Source of the DNA: Xanthomonas euroxanthea
Lineage (GTDB): Bacteria; Pseudomonadota; Gammaproteobacteria; Xanthomonadales; Xanthomonadaceae
Reading direction: 5' to 3'
DNA length: 64,000 nt
Assembly (NCBI RefSeq): GCF_900476395.1
Contig: NZ_UIHB01000005.1
Coordinates: forward strand, 372,001-436,000
In this document: positions 30,590 to 38,969 of the stretch, one piece after another
Layout: the number at the start of each line of letters is the position of its first letter
Position numbering within the stretch: the first letter of the stretch is position 1
The notes under the pieces: generated by a model
Databases searched by the model: none
The model's input: the letters and a program-made list of their open reading frames with translations, nothing else
Told to the model about the DNA's origin: nothing
Made by a program: the position numbers and the translations under genes

Positions 30590-32515
30590 TTACTCGCCGC
30601 GGGGCTTGGGCGGGCCCTTGCGATGCGGCGCGCCGGCACGGTCCATCGGACGGTTCGGGCCATTCGGGCGGCCGGACGGCTTGCCGCCGCGCGGGAAGCG
30701 CGGCCTGGACGGCGCTGCAGCCGCCTCGCCGTCTTCCAGCTTGCGCATGTTGAGCTGCTGGCCGGACACCCACACTTTCTTCAGGTGCGTCAGCAGCTCG
30801 CGCGGCATGTCGGCCGGCAGGTCCAGGATCGAATAGTCGTCCTGGATGTCGATACGGCCGATGTAACGGCTTTCCAGGCCGGCTTCGTTGGCGATCGCGC
30901 CGACGATATTGGCCGGCTTCACGCCGTGGGTGTGGCCCACTTCGATGCGGTAGCTCTCCATGCCGAATTCCGGCTCGCCACGCGGGGCAACCGGGTCGCG
31001 ACGCGGGCGCTCGGCACCGGCGCCATCATCGGCGAAGGCCGGACGTTCCGCACGCGGCGGGCGTGCCGCGCGCTCACCATCGGCACGCGGGCCACGCTCG
31101 AACTTCGGCTCGAAGCGCGGACGCTCGCCGCGATCACCGCGATCGTTGCGCTCGCGCGGAGCGAATTCCTCGCGTGCGCCACGCACCGGCGGGGTCAGCA
31201 GAAACGGCGCATCGCCCTGCAGCAGCTTGGCCATCGCCGCGGCGATATCGATCGCCGGCACGTTGTTCTCGCTCTCGTAGCGCTGCAGCAGATCGCGATA
31301 CATCTCGATCTGGCCGCCGGCCAGGGTCTCGGTGATGCGGGTCATGAACCTTGCCACGCGGGTGTCGTTGACCGCATCCACGCTCGGCAGCTGCATCTCT
31401 TCGATCGGCTGGCGGGTGGCGCGCTCGATCGAACGCAGCATGCCCTTCTCGCGCGGGGTGACGAACAGGATCGCGTCGCCATTGCGGCCGGCACGGCCGG
31501 TACGGCCGATGCGGTGCACGTAGCTTTCGGTGTCGTACGGGATGTCGTAGTTCAGCACATGGCTGACGCGCTCCACGTCCAGGCCGCGCGCGGCCACGTC
31601 GGTGGCGACCAGGATGTCGAGCTTGCCGTCCTTGAGCTGGGCAATGGTCTTCTCGCGGGCGGCCTGCTGCATGTCGCCATTGATGGCCGCCGCGGCCATG
31701 CCGCGTGCCTGCAGCTTCTGCGCCAGCTCTTCGGTGGCGGCCTTGGTGCGCGCGAAGATGATCATGCCGTCGAACGGCTCGACCTCCAGGATGCGGGTCA
31801 GCGCGTCCAGCTTGTGCAGGCCGCTCACCCACCAGTAGCGCTGGCGGATATTGGCCGAGGTGGTGGTCTTGGCCGCGATGGTGACTTCGGCCGGGTCCTT
31901 CAGATAGGTCTGCGCGATGCGGCGGATCGCCGGCGGCATGGTCGCCGAGAACAGCGCCACCTGGCGTTTCTCCGGCAACTTCTTCAGCACCGCTTCGACG
32001 TCGTCGATGAAGCCCATGCGCAGCATTTCGTCGGCTTCGTCCAGCACCAGCGTCTTGAGCTGGGACAGGTCCAGCGTGCCGCGATCCAGGTGATCAATCA
32101 CCCGGCCGGGAGTGCCGACCACCACATGCACGCCGCGCTTGAGCGCGCTCAGCTGCTGCGCGTAGGGCTGGCCGCCGTAGACCGGCAGCACGCGGAAGCC
32201 GGGAATGGCTTCGGCATATTTCTGGAACGCCTCGGCGACCTGGATGGCCAGCTCGCGGGTCGGGGCCAGCACCAGCGCCTGCGGCTTGAGCTGGTTGAGG
32301 TCGGCGTTGGACAGCACCGGCAGCGCGAACGCGGCGGTCTTGCCGGTGCCGGTCTGCGCCTGGCCGAGCACGTCGCGGCCGGCCAGCAGCGCGGGAATGG
32401 TGGCGGCCTGGATCGGCGACGGCGACTCGTAGCCGACGGCGGCAACCGCCTTCATCACAGCGTCTGAGAGGCCGAGGTCTGCAAACAGCAGCGGCGCGGG
32501 AGATTCTTGGGTCAT
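30590..32515 (-). CDS. deaD: DEAD-box RNA helicase (DeaD/CsdA type)
   Basis: 641 residues. Two RecA domains with the Q motif, AQTGTGKT, PTRELAIQ, TPGR, DEAD, SAT and HRIGRTGRAGR; then an Arg/Glu-rich low-complexity linker (about 435-515), a DbpA-type RNA-binding domain (about 520-595) with SYRIEVGHTHGVKPANIVG, and a basic Gly/Pro/Arg tail. The DbpA module and tail match DeaD, which aids 50S assembly and mRNA unwinding at low temperature. ATG at 32515; an upstream in-frame extension is discounted. No operon partner. Confidence 0.92.
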   Translation of the reverse strand: MTQESPAPLLFADLGLSDAVMKAVAAVGYESPSPIQAATIPALLAGRDVLGQAQTGTGKTAAFALPVLSNADLNQLKPQALVLAPTRELAIQVAEAFQKYAEAIPGFRVLPVYGGQPYAQQLSALKRGVHVVVGTPGRVIDHLDRGTLDLSQLKTLVLDEADEMLRMGFIDDVEAVLKKLPEKRQVALFSATMPPAIRRIAQTYLKDPAEVTIAAKTTTSANIRQRYWWVSGLHKLDALTRILEVEPFDGMIIFARTKAATEELAQKLQARGMAAAAINGDMQQAAREKTIAQLKDGKLDILVATDVAARGLDVERVSHVLNYDIPYDTESYVHRIGRTGRAGRNGDAILFVTPREKGMLRSIERATRQPIEEMQLPSVDAVNDTRVARFMTRITETLAGGQIEMYRDLLQRYESENNVPAIDIAAAMAKLLQGDAPFLLTPPVRGAREEFAPRERNDRGDRGERPRFEPKFERGPRADGERAARPPRAERPAFADDGAGAERPRRDPVAPRGEPEFGMESYRIEVGHTHGVKPANIVGAIANEAGLESRYIGRIDIQDDYSILDLPADMPRELLTHLKKVWVSGQQLNMRKLEDGEAAAAPSRPRFPRGGKPSGRPNGPNRPMDRAGAPHRKGPPKPRGE

Positions 32516-32688
32516 TGGGTAACTCCGGAGGCGCCGCACGGAGCCGGCAGGCGCAAAGCAGCATAGTGTGCGCCCTCAGGCCCCCCGCTGTCGAAATTTC
32601 CGTGACAGTCCGTTCAGCTTGTGAGGATTCGCCCGCTGCGGCGAATCATCTCCTCGACCCTTGTCATCCACCCACCCCGGCCGGAGCC

Positions 32689-33189
32689 ATGTCCCTGGAA
32701 ACAGACCTGCACACCCGCTTCAACGCGTTGCTGCAGCAGCACCGCGGCATCGTCCTGAAGGTCGCGGCCAGCTATTGCTGGAACCCGGACGACCGCGCCG
32801 AGCTGGCGCAAGACATCACCGTGCAGTTATGGCGCGCGTTCCCCGGCTATGACGCCGGCCGGCGCTTTTCCACCTGGATGTATCGCATTGCCTTGAACGT
32901 TGCGATCAGCGATCTGCGCGGTCGCAGCCGCGCGCCGCAGGACCCGCTCCCGCTGGAGGCGGTGGCCGACAGCATCGCCGATCCGCTGGCGCGCGACCCG
33001 GCACACGCGCAGCAGGTCGCCGCGCTCCACGGCTTCATCGCCCACCTGCCGCCGCTGGAACGCGCCTTGATGCTGCTGTACCTGGACGCGCACAGCTACC
33101 GCGAGATCGGCGAGGTGCTCGGCATCAGCGAGACCAATGTCGCCACGAAACTCAGCCGCCTCAAGGCGCGCATCCGCGCCGAACTCTGA
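32689..33189 (+). CDS. ECF-type RNA polymerase sigma factor
   Basis: 166 residues, two-domain sigma. Region 2 contains DRAELAQDITVQLWRAF and RRFSTWMYRIALNVAISDLRGR, with the -10 binding segment; region 4 contains HLPPLERALMLLYLDAHSYREIGEVLG and SETNVATKLSRLKARIRAEL, a clear helix-turn-helix. No sigma-3 or extra C-terminal domain. ATG at 32689. Followed 27 bp later by a four-TM protein that is the likely partner. The signal sensed and the regulon are not visible from the sequence. Confidence 0.9.
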   Translation: MSLETDLHTRFNALLQQHRGIVLKVAASYCWNPDDRAELAQDITVQLWRAFPGYDAGRRFSTWMYRIALNVAISDLRGRSRAPQDPLPLEAVADSIADPLARDPAHAQQVAALHGFIAHLPPLERALMLLYLDAHSYREIGEVLGISETNVATKLSRLKARIRAEL

Positions 33190-33216
33190 CCACCCACTTC
33201 GCCCAAGGAACATTCG

Positions 33217-33864
33217 ATGGAACTCGACGACATGCAACGCGCCTGGCACGCGATGGAACACCGCCTGGATCAGCACGGCACGCAGATCGGTCACATCATC
33301 GGCCAGGTGCGTGGCCATGCGGCGCGCACCAGCCTGCGCCCGCTGTGGGTGAGCCAGTCCGCGCAATTGCTGTGCGCGGTGGCGCTGCACGTCGTGATCG
33401 CGCGCAGCTGGCTTGCCCATACCGATCAGGTTGCGGCGATCATCGGCGGCGTGCTGCTGCAGTTGTGGAGCATTGCGCTGGCGATCTCCGCACTACGGCA
33501 GCTGCAGCTGCTGGCGCAACTGGACTTTGCCGGACCGCTGCTGCCGACGCAGCGCGCGCTCGCGCAGTTGCGGCGCTGGCGCACGCGGGTGGCCCCGTGG
33601 CTGGGCGTGGCGTTCTGGGTGCTGTGGGTGGCCGTGGCCGACGCCGGCTGGCGCGCACTGACCGGTCTGACCCTGCCGCACGACTGGCTGCTGCTCAATC
33701 TGCTGGTGGGCGTGCTCGGCGGCATCGGCACCTGGCTCGGCTATCGACGGCTGCAGCGCAAACGCCATCCGTGGCTGGAGCGCATCGACAACGCGCATGC
33801 CGGGCCCGGCGTCGTGCGCGCCGAAAGCATGCTGGACGAGATTGCACGCTTTCGACGCGAATAA
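33217..33864 (+). CDS. Four-TM protein, candidate anti-sigma partner
   Basis: 215 residues. A soluble N-terminus MELDDMQRAWHAMEHRLDQHG (amphipathic helix) is followed by four hydrophobic segments near 48-64, 70-93, 126-141 and 157-176, then a cytoplasmic-looking tail with RIDNAHAGPG. It lacks the HxxxCxxC zinc motif of standard anti-sigma domains. The location 27 bp after the ECF gene and AAGGAA at the ribosome site suggest co-expression. That it holds the sigma factor is inference; the family is not recognised with certainty. Confidence 0.7.
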   Translation: MELDDMQRAWHAMEHRLDQHGTQIGHIIGQVRGHAARTSLRPLWVSQSAQLLCAVALHVVIARSWLAHTDQVAAIIGGVLLQLWSIALAISALRQLQLLAQLDFAGPLLPTQRALAQLRRWRTRVAPWLGVAFWVLWVAVADAGWRALTGLTLPHDWLLLNLLVGVLGGIGTWLGYRRLQRKRHPWLERIDNAHAGPGVVRAESMLDEIARFRRE

Positions 33865-33998
33865 GCTTGCCGACGCCGCACCGCGACGCCGGCGTAGCGC
33901 TGCTGCACCGACTCCACCTGCCGGGGCTGCGTTCGGCATGGTGGTGTTGCCGGCTGCGACAGGCGGATAATCGCCGTCTTCCTGTCACCGAGCGCACC

Positions 33999-34241
33999 AT
34001 GCAATTTCTGGAATTCGACCTGGACGGCGAGTACATCGAACTCAACCAGTTGCTCAAGCTGGCCGGTATTGCCGACAGCGGTGGCCAGGGCAAGGCGATC
34101 GTCGCCAGCGGCGCGGTCAGCGTCGATGGCGTGCAGGAACTGCGCAAGACCGCCAAGATCCGCCCCGGCCAGTGCGTGCAACTGGACGATGTGGAGATCC
34201 GCGTGCTGGCGCTGGACCCCGATGCGGAGCCGGCAGAATGA
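33999..34241 (+). CDS. S4-domain RNA-binding protein, YbcJ-like
   Basis: 80 residues, almost entirely an S4 domain: EYIELNQLLKLAGIADSGGQGKAIV and AVSVDGVQELRKTAKIRPGQ, then VQLDDVEIRVL. Matches the YbcJ family of small RNA-binding proteins, whose target is unknown. ATG at 33999, with a TATAAT-like GGATAAT at 33965-33971 upstream. Its stop overlaps the next gene's start. Confidence 0.87.
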   Translation: MQFLEFDLDGEYIELNQLLKLAGIADSGGQGKAIVASGAVSVDGVQELRKTAKIRPGQCVQLDDVEIRVLALDPDAEPAE

Positions 34242-34558
34242 GCGTGGTGCAGGTCGGCTGGCGCAACAACGCGCCCTCGGCGGACGATCCGGACCACGAT
34301 GTCTACATCTTTTCGATCGACGTCGAGTCGGACACGCCGTTCTGGTTCGAGCAGTCGATCCGTGGCGGTCACGCCGAGCGCGGCGGTTGCAGCATGCTGG
34401 CCTTGCACGAACTGGAAGGCTGGCCCGGCGGCTGGCGCGCAGACGTGACCAAGGCCGGCTGCGCCTGGGTGATTCCACTGCTGGAAGACGCCTTGCGCAG
34501 CGGCGATGCGCGCACCGCGATCGATGCGATTCTTGCGCGGGTCGATGCGCCGGCCTGA
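34238..34558 (+). CDS. Small protein of unknown function overlapping the S4 gene
   Basis: 106 residues. The ATG overlaps the S4-gene stop (ATGA, 4 bp), indicating translational coupling. Sequence has DDPDHDVYIFSIDVESDTPFW and HELEGWPGGWRADVTKAGC, with no signal peptide or membrane helix. Not recognised; coding is supported by the coupling and by good third-position GC bias. It may work with the S4 protein. Confidence 0.65.
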   Translation: MSVVQVGWRNNAPSADDPDHDVYIFSIDVESDTPFWFEQSIRGGHAERGGCSMLALHELEGWPGGWRADVTKAGCAWVIPLLEDALRSGDARTAIDAILARVDAPA

Positions 34559-34581
34559 TGGCTGCGTCCTGATGGCCGCGT
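34554..34581. repeat. 14-bp tandem repeat at a gene end
   Basis: CCTGATGGCTGCGT and CCTGATGGCCGCGT (34554-34567, 34568-34581) differ by one base and overlap the stop codon of the preceding small gene; a third, decayed unit (CCTGACTGCGGCGC) follows. Confidence 0.7.
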
Positions 34582-34779
34582 CCTGACTGCGGCGCGCCTG
34601 ATGACAGCACTGATGACAGCCGAGCTGACCGAGCCCGCCCGATTGCCACAAGAACACCTGCAAGCGAGCGGATGACCGCATTGCCCGCCCGCGCGTCGAA
34701 CACCGTTGCAGGCCACTGCGCATGAGGACCACAGTGCAGCGCTGCACGCACTGCGCCTCCCCGCTCCCACTTCGATACC

Positions 34780-35958
34780 TCAGACGCTGCGCTGGGTCAG
34801 ATGCGCCGCAATCGCCTGCTTGAACGGCGCCACCGCATGCGCCGCACGCAAGGCACCGCGTCGCAGCAGGCGGGCCGGCGCACGGTCGTCGGTGTACAGC
34901 GCGGCCAGCGCGTTGGTCGCTTCATACAGCGGCCGCGTCGCCAGCCGGTGCGCCCGCTCGTACCCCTGCAGCAGGGCCGCAGCCCCGATGTCGCGTCCGG
35001 CTGCAGCAGCGGCACGCACACGCTCGGCCAGGCGTGCCTGGCTCTGCAATCCGAAATTGAAACCATGCGCGGTGACCGGGTGCATGCCCACCGCCGCATC
35101 GCCGATCAGCGCGGCACGCTCGGCGATAAAGCATTGTGCATAGGCGGCCACCAGTGGATAGGCATGCCGGCTGCCGTCCTGCTGCATCGGCCCGAGCCGA
35201 TGCTCGAACGCCTCGGTCACTGCCGCACTGAAGTCCGCCGCCTCCATCGCCAGCAAGGCCTCCACCTGTCGCGGCGGCAGGGTCAGCACCGCACCGGCGC
35301 GATTGCCCTGCAGCGGCAACAACGCCAGCGTCTTGCCGTAGCCAAACCACTCCCAGGCGGCATGCCGGTGCGGCAGCGCATGGCGCATCCGGCACACCAG
35401 CATGGTTTTGCCGAAATCACGCAGCTGCGCGCCGATGCCGAGCAGGCGCCGGGTACTGGAAAACCGGCTGTCGGCCGCCACCAGCAGGCGCGCCGACACC
35501 GTTTCCCCATCGGACAACTGCAGCACCACGCGGCCGCGCTCCTGCTGCACGGCCTGCAGCGTGCAAGAGCAGCGCATCTCCAACGCAGCTTGCGCCTGCA
35601 CCGCCTGCCAGGCCGCACGACGGATCAGATGATTGGGCACCAGCCAGCCCAGATCGCCGGCACCACGCGCGGAGGCAGCGAAGGTCAATGCGAAGTGCGA
35701 ATGCCCGTCCATGACACGGGCGTCGCGCAGCGGCGAGATCGCATCGGCGGGAAATTGCTGCCAGATGCCCAATTGCTCCAGCAGTGCACGCGAGGCATGA
35801 GTCAGCGCGATCTCGCGCCCGTCGAAGGCCGGCTCGGCCAGCTGCGCGCGTGGCTGCTGGTCGACCAGCATCACCGACAGGCCACTGCCGGCCAGGGAGC
35901 GCGCAAAACTCAGGCCAACCGGCCCGGCACCAATGACTGCGATATCCACCGATTGCAT
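34780..35958 (-). CDS. UbiH/UbiM-family FAD monooxygenase
   Basis: 392 residues from ATG 35958, with a strong AAGGAG. FAD-binding GxGxxG in VIGAGPVGLSFARSLAG at the N-terminus, a DG-type stretch later and GDAAVGMHPVTAHGFNFGLQ at about residue 290, the second FAD motif of aromatic hydroxylases in ubiquinone synthesis. The ending APFKQAIAAHLTQ resembles UbiM/UbiF-type proteins. It would hydroxylate a ring carbon of a ubiquinone precursor; which position (C1, C5 or C6) cannot be told from the sequence. Confidence 0.8.
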   Translation of the reverse strand: MQSVDIAVIGAGPVGLSFARSLAGSGLSVMLVDQQPRAQLAEPAFDGREIALTHASRALLEQLGIWQQFPADAISPLRDARVMDGHSHFALTFAASARGAGDLGWLVPNHLIRRAAWQAVQAQAALEMRCSCTLQAVQQERGRVVLQLSDGETVSARLLVAADSRFSSTRRLLGIGAQLRDFGKTMLVCRMRHALPHRHAAWEWFGYGKTLALLPLQGNRAGAVLTLPPRQVEALLAMEAADFSAAVTEAFEHRLGPMQQDGSRHAYPLVAAYAQCFIAERAALIGDAAVGMHPVTAHGFNFGLQSQARLAERVRAAAAAGRDIGAAALLQGYERAHRLATRPLYEATNALAALYTDDRAPARLLRRGALRAAHAVAPFKQAIAAHLTQRSV

Positions 35959-36266
35959 GCCGCGCTCCTTTACCACCGAAATCCAGAGAAGCTAACAAGA
36001 CCTTGCGTGCCGTGGTCAGGTGGATGCGGTCGGTGCAGCGCAATCGGCATGTATGCGTGGCACATGCAGCATCGAGCACGCACGCCTGGCGGTGGGCGCA
36101 GCCGTCTTGGTAGCGGCTCTCAGTTTACGGCAGTGGTGCTGGCCGGACTTGATCAGGATCAAGCAGCAACCGAACAGGCGGACCACCGCAGTCGCGGGCG
36201 CGCGACTTATTGCTGCGTTTTCTCGGTCACTGTGCCACCGGCTGCGCGCACACCACCTGGCCTGCG
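35959..36266. other. 308-bp gap, no gene seen
   Basis: The region between the FAD monooxygenase start and the MAPEG stop has a less GC-rich stretch (about 36110-36230) but no supported gene. It probably holds the promoter of the monooxygenase. Confidence 0.5.
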
Positions 36267-36668
36267 TCACCAGCCCAGCAACGCCCGCACCAGTTTGACG
36301 ATGCCCCAGAACGACACCACCCAGATTGCGCTGCGCAGGTAGGGAATCCCCGCCGCATATGCCGGCACGTACGCCACGCGCGCCCACAGGTACAGCTGCA
36401 CGCCCAGCGCGGTGTCTGCACTGGTACGGCCGGCAACGCTCACTGCCAGGACGGCGGCCGCGAAGATCGGGAAGGTCTCCAGATAGTTGCGGAATGCGCG
36501 ATCCAGCCGCGCCGCAATGCCGGTCAACGGCTTGGCATCGCCATCGCGGGCGCTGGCATTCCACTTGGTCCCGCGCTGAGCGGTCATGCTGGCCGAGGCG
36601 GCCAGCAGTTGCACCAGACCGAGCACCATGGCCCAGCCCAGCATCTGTAGTTCGATGGTCAGTTCCAC
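36267..36668 (-). CDS. MAPEG family membrane protein
   Basis: 133 residues with four hydrophobic helices. MLGWAMVLGLVQLLAA and the conserved AARLDRAFRNYLETFPIFAAAVL identify MAPEG (membrane-associated proteins in eicosanoid and glutathione metabolism). The bacterial substrate is unknown. Start taken as GTG 36668 because GGGAG lies 6 bp ahead; ATG downstream in MLGWAM is an alternative. It follows the DUF4019 gene by 25 bp and is probably co-transcribed. Confidence 0.87.
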   Translation of the reverse strand: MELTIELQMLGWAMVLGLVQLLAASASMTAQRGTKWNASARDGDAKPLTGIAARLDRAFRNYLETFPIFAAAVLAVSVAGRTSADTALGVQLYLWARVAYVPAYAAGIPYLRSAIWVVSFWGIVKLVRALLGW

Positions 36669-36693
36669 GCGGGTCTCCCGATGCGCTGCAAGA

Positions 36694-37206
36694 TCACTTG
36701 ATCGACGCGCGCAGGCTGTACCCGGCGAGCCGCCAGGTCTTGTCCTCGTCCAGACGGAACGACACCAGCTCGCGCACCGGCTGCTGGGCCTTGGCAAAGC
36801 GGGTCGGGAAGCTGATGTTGACGTACAGGCCTTCGGGCACCTGCGCGCCGGCGGCGTATTTGACCCGCGTCACCGAGCCCTGCCCGCGTCCGACCACCGC
36901 CCCCAGGCGCGCACGTTCGGCACCGATCTGGCTCACGAAGGCATCGCGCTTGACCGCGGTCTTGGCGACGCTGGAGGCGCCATCCCACAGCGAGGCCACC
37001 TGGTTGGCATCGACCATCTGCGCCACCCGCAATGCCGCCTGGGTCATCTCGGTGTTCTGTTTGACCAGCTGCGCCTGCTGCGCCGGGTTGACCGCGGGCG
37101 CCGCCGTCGACGCAGCGGCAGCCGGACGTGCAGCGGTCTGCGGCTGTTGGGCCAGGACCAGCGAGGGAGCCAACAGCAGCGCGGCAAGCAGACGAGGACG
37201 GAACAT
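36694..37206 (-). CDS. DUF4019-family secreted protein
   Basis: 170 residues. Signal peptide (MFRPRLLAALLLAPSLVLA) followed by a Gln/Ala-rich linker and a domain with VAQMVDANQVASLWDGASSVAK and QGSVTRVKYA, matching DUF4019. The role is unknown; exported to the periplasm. ATG at 37206. Confidence 0.8.
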   Translation of the reverse strand: MFRPRLLAALLLAPSLVLAQQPQTAARPAAAASTAAPAVNPAQQAQLVKQNTEMTQAALRVAQMVDANQVASLWDGASSVAKTAVKRDAFVSQIGAERARLGAVVGRGQGSVTRVKYAAGAQVPEGLYVNISFPTRFAKAQQPVRELVSFRLDEDKTWRLAGYSLRASIK

Positions 37207-37357
37207 GGGGCAGATTGACCTTGTACGGAGCGAACGAATGGGAGCCAACGCGGGCGCGTGGCGGGTGCGGCAGTTTAAGACCTGCGCTGCCTGCAGCGGT
37301 GAGCGCGCGACGATCGCAGGAGCCGGGTGTGGGCAATCCGCGCCGGCCCTGGCAACA

Positions 37358-37606
37358 TCAGACTTCGCCGCCGGGCGGAACCGCCGCGACGCCGCGCGGC
37401 CGCCATAGCCGCCAGCTGATCCACAGCGCGCGGGCGATGGCCGCGATCAGCGCCACCAGGCTCAGCCACACTGCCAGCGTGGCCGGCCACTGCACCCGGC
37501 TGGCCGCCGCAATCACCTGCAGGAGCTCGGCCACGCCGAATCCGGCCAGCACCAGCAACGCCGATGGCAGATACGCCAGCGCAACACCTTTTGTCTTTCC
37601 GAGCAT
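37358..37606 (-). CDS. Small membrane protein, unknown function
   Basis: 82 residues with two hydrophobic helices (LAYLPSALLVLAGFGVAELL and LAVWLSLVALIAAIARALW). No family is recognised. ATG at 37606 is preferred to 37639 because the hydrophobic profile starts there and GGGGGCG precedes it. It ends in a basic/Pro-rich tail. Confidence 0.6.
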   Translation of the reverse strand: MLGKTKGVALAYLPSALLVLAGFGVAELLQVIAAASRVQWPATLAVWLSLVALIAAIARALWISWRLWRPRGVAAVPPGGEV

Positions 37607-37669
37607 GGCGCCCCCGGCTCCGTGATATGCCGCGACCATAGGCAGCCGGCAGTGCGGTGCGCGTGAAGC

Positions 37670-38821
37670 TCAGCCGTCGCCCTGGGCGGGCCCCGGCGCA
37701 GGCTCGGCGGCGGTCGATGCGGCCGGCGCTGCGTCGGCCGCCGCCGCGGCGTCCGGTGCGGCGGTTACCGGCAGCGCGGCGGCATCGGTTTCGGCCAGCG
37801 GGCTTTCTTCCGGGCAGGCCGCATCGGGAAACCCGAAGCGCTGCTTCAAGGCCAGGCCGCAGGCGTTGACCGCCTCCAGATCGGCGCCCTCGCCCTTGCA
37901 CTTGTGATCGAAGGCGACCAGGAACGCGTCCTTGCGGCGCACGAAGGCGTCGCCGCACTTGCGCATCTGGCGGATGCGCTCCAGATCGTCCTGCACCGCG
38001 TTGGTGCCATCCAGCCCGTACTCGCGCAGCTCGTCCATCGTCAGCAGGCGCAGGCTGCGATTGGGCACGGTCATCATCAGGTCGGCCACCGCCACCGCCA
38101 CGCCGTTGCGCTCCAGATAATCCTTGACGTTGCCGTAGACCTCGCGCAACTCGCGATTGAGTTCCGCGCGCGAGGTGGCCTTGGAACTGATCCGCATCAT
38201 GCGGTGGATGCCGACCTTGCCGGCCACCAGCCGGTTGTCGCCGGCGGCCAGCACGAACACGCAGGCGCTGTGGCAGATCGAGCCTTCGCGCACCCAGATG
38301 GTCCAGTTGGATTCGCCGATCACATCGCCGGCGCGGATCGCCGCTTCCACCTGCCCGCCGCTGGAATCCAGGTCCAGGATGCGATGCGGCAACTGCAATT
38401 GCCCGGCCACCGTGGCCAGCCGCCACACCAACGCTGCGAAGCCGGCGTTGATCTTGCCGGCATAGCGCACCCGCAGCAGGCCGGTATCGCGGCATGGCGC
38501 CAGCGCCGCCTCCACGCTGGCGCGGTCCAGCGCCGGCAGCAGCGTGCCGTCGCCGGCGTCGCTGCTGTAATCGGTAGCGCAACTGATCCAGGCCTTGCCC
38601 GCGTCCAGCTCCGCCTGCGGCCAGCCGGCCTCGCCCGCCTGCGCGCGTGGCCGCGGCGGCGGCGCTGCCGGCTCGGGCGTGTCCACCGACACCATGTGGT
38701 CACCATCGCCCTGCCCCGCGCCGCCCTGTTGCGTGGCGGCGGCATCGGCCGAGGTACCGGTGCGCTCACAGGCCACCAGCGCCAGCAGGCAGGAAAGGGA
38801 CAGGCAGAGCAGTTTCAGCAT
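37670..38821 (-). CDS. ClpP-like lipoprotein (COG3904-type)
   Basis: 383 residues. Lipoprotein signal with LVAC (Cys18), then an alpha/beta domain with DLDSSGGQVEAAIRAGDVI, EGSICHSACVFVLAAG and VGIHRMM, the layout of ClpP/crotonase-fold periplasmic proteases of the COG3904 group; the Ser of CHSAC is the likely nucleophile and the His of GIHR the likely partner. The C-terminal 45 residues are Ala/Pro/Glu-rich. Divergent from the Ada-AlkA gene. Substrates unknown. Confidence 0.8.
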   Translation of the reverse strand: MLKLLCLSLSCLLALVACERTGTSADAAATQQGGAGQGDGDHMVSVDTPEPAAPPPRPRAQAGEAGWPQAELDAGKAWISCATDYSSDAGDGTLLPALDRASVEAALAPCRDTGLLRVRYAGKINAGFAALVWRLATVAGQLQLPHRILDLDSSGGQVEAAIRAGDVIGESNWTIWVREGSICHSACVFVLAAGDNRLVAGKVGIHRMMRISSKATSRAELNRELREVYGNVKDYLERNGVAVAVADLMMTVPNRSLRLLTMDELREYGLDGTNAVQDDLERIRQMRKCGDAFVRRKDAFLVAFDHKCKGEGADLEAVNACGLALKQRFGFPDAACPEESPLAETDAAALPVTAAPDAAAAADAAPAASTAAEPAPGPAQGDG

Positions 38822-38969
38822 GATGTCAGGCAACGGACCGCGACGGAGATCACCCTCAGTCTATGGCTGAACGGGCCCACCGTTTGACCCTGCCATGAAC
38901 ACACAGGCGCGGTGCAACCCTGTCCGAAAACGGCCAGCCGCAGCTGGAGTGAGCGCATAGACTGGCGCC

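Noticed and set aside
27051..30836. A 1261-codon plus-strand frame
   Set aside because: Opposite to rluF and the GGDEF-EAL gene, both firmly identified; composition is His/Gln/Arg-rich, typical of a shadow frame.
36020..36298. 92-codon plus-strand frame in the gap at 36 kb
   Set aside because: Runs into the antisense of the MAPEG gene and shows no domain or start signal.
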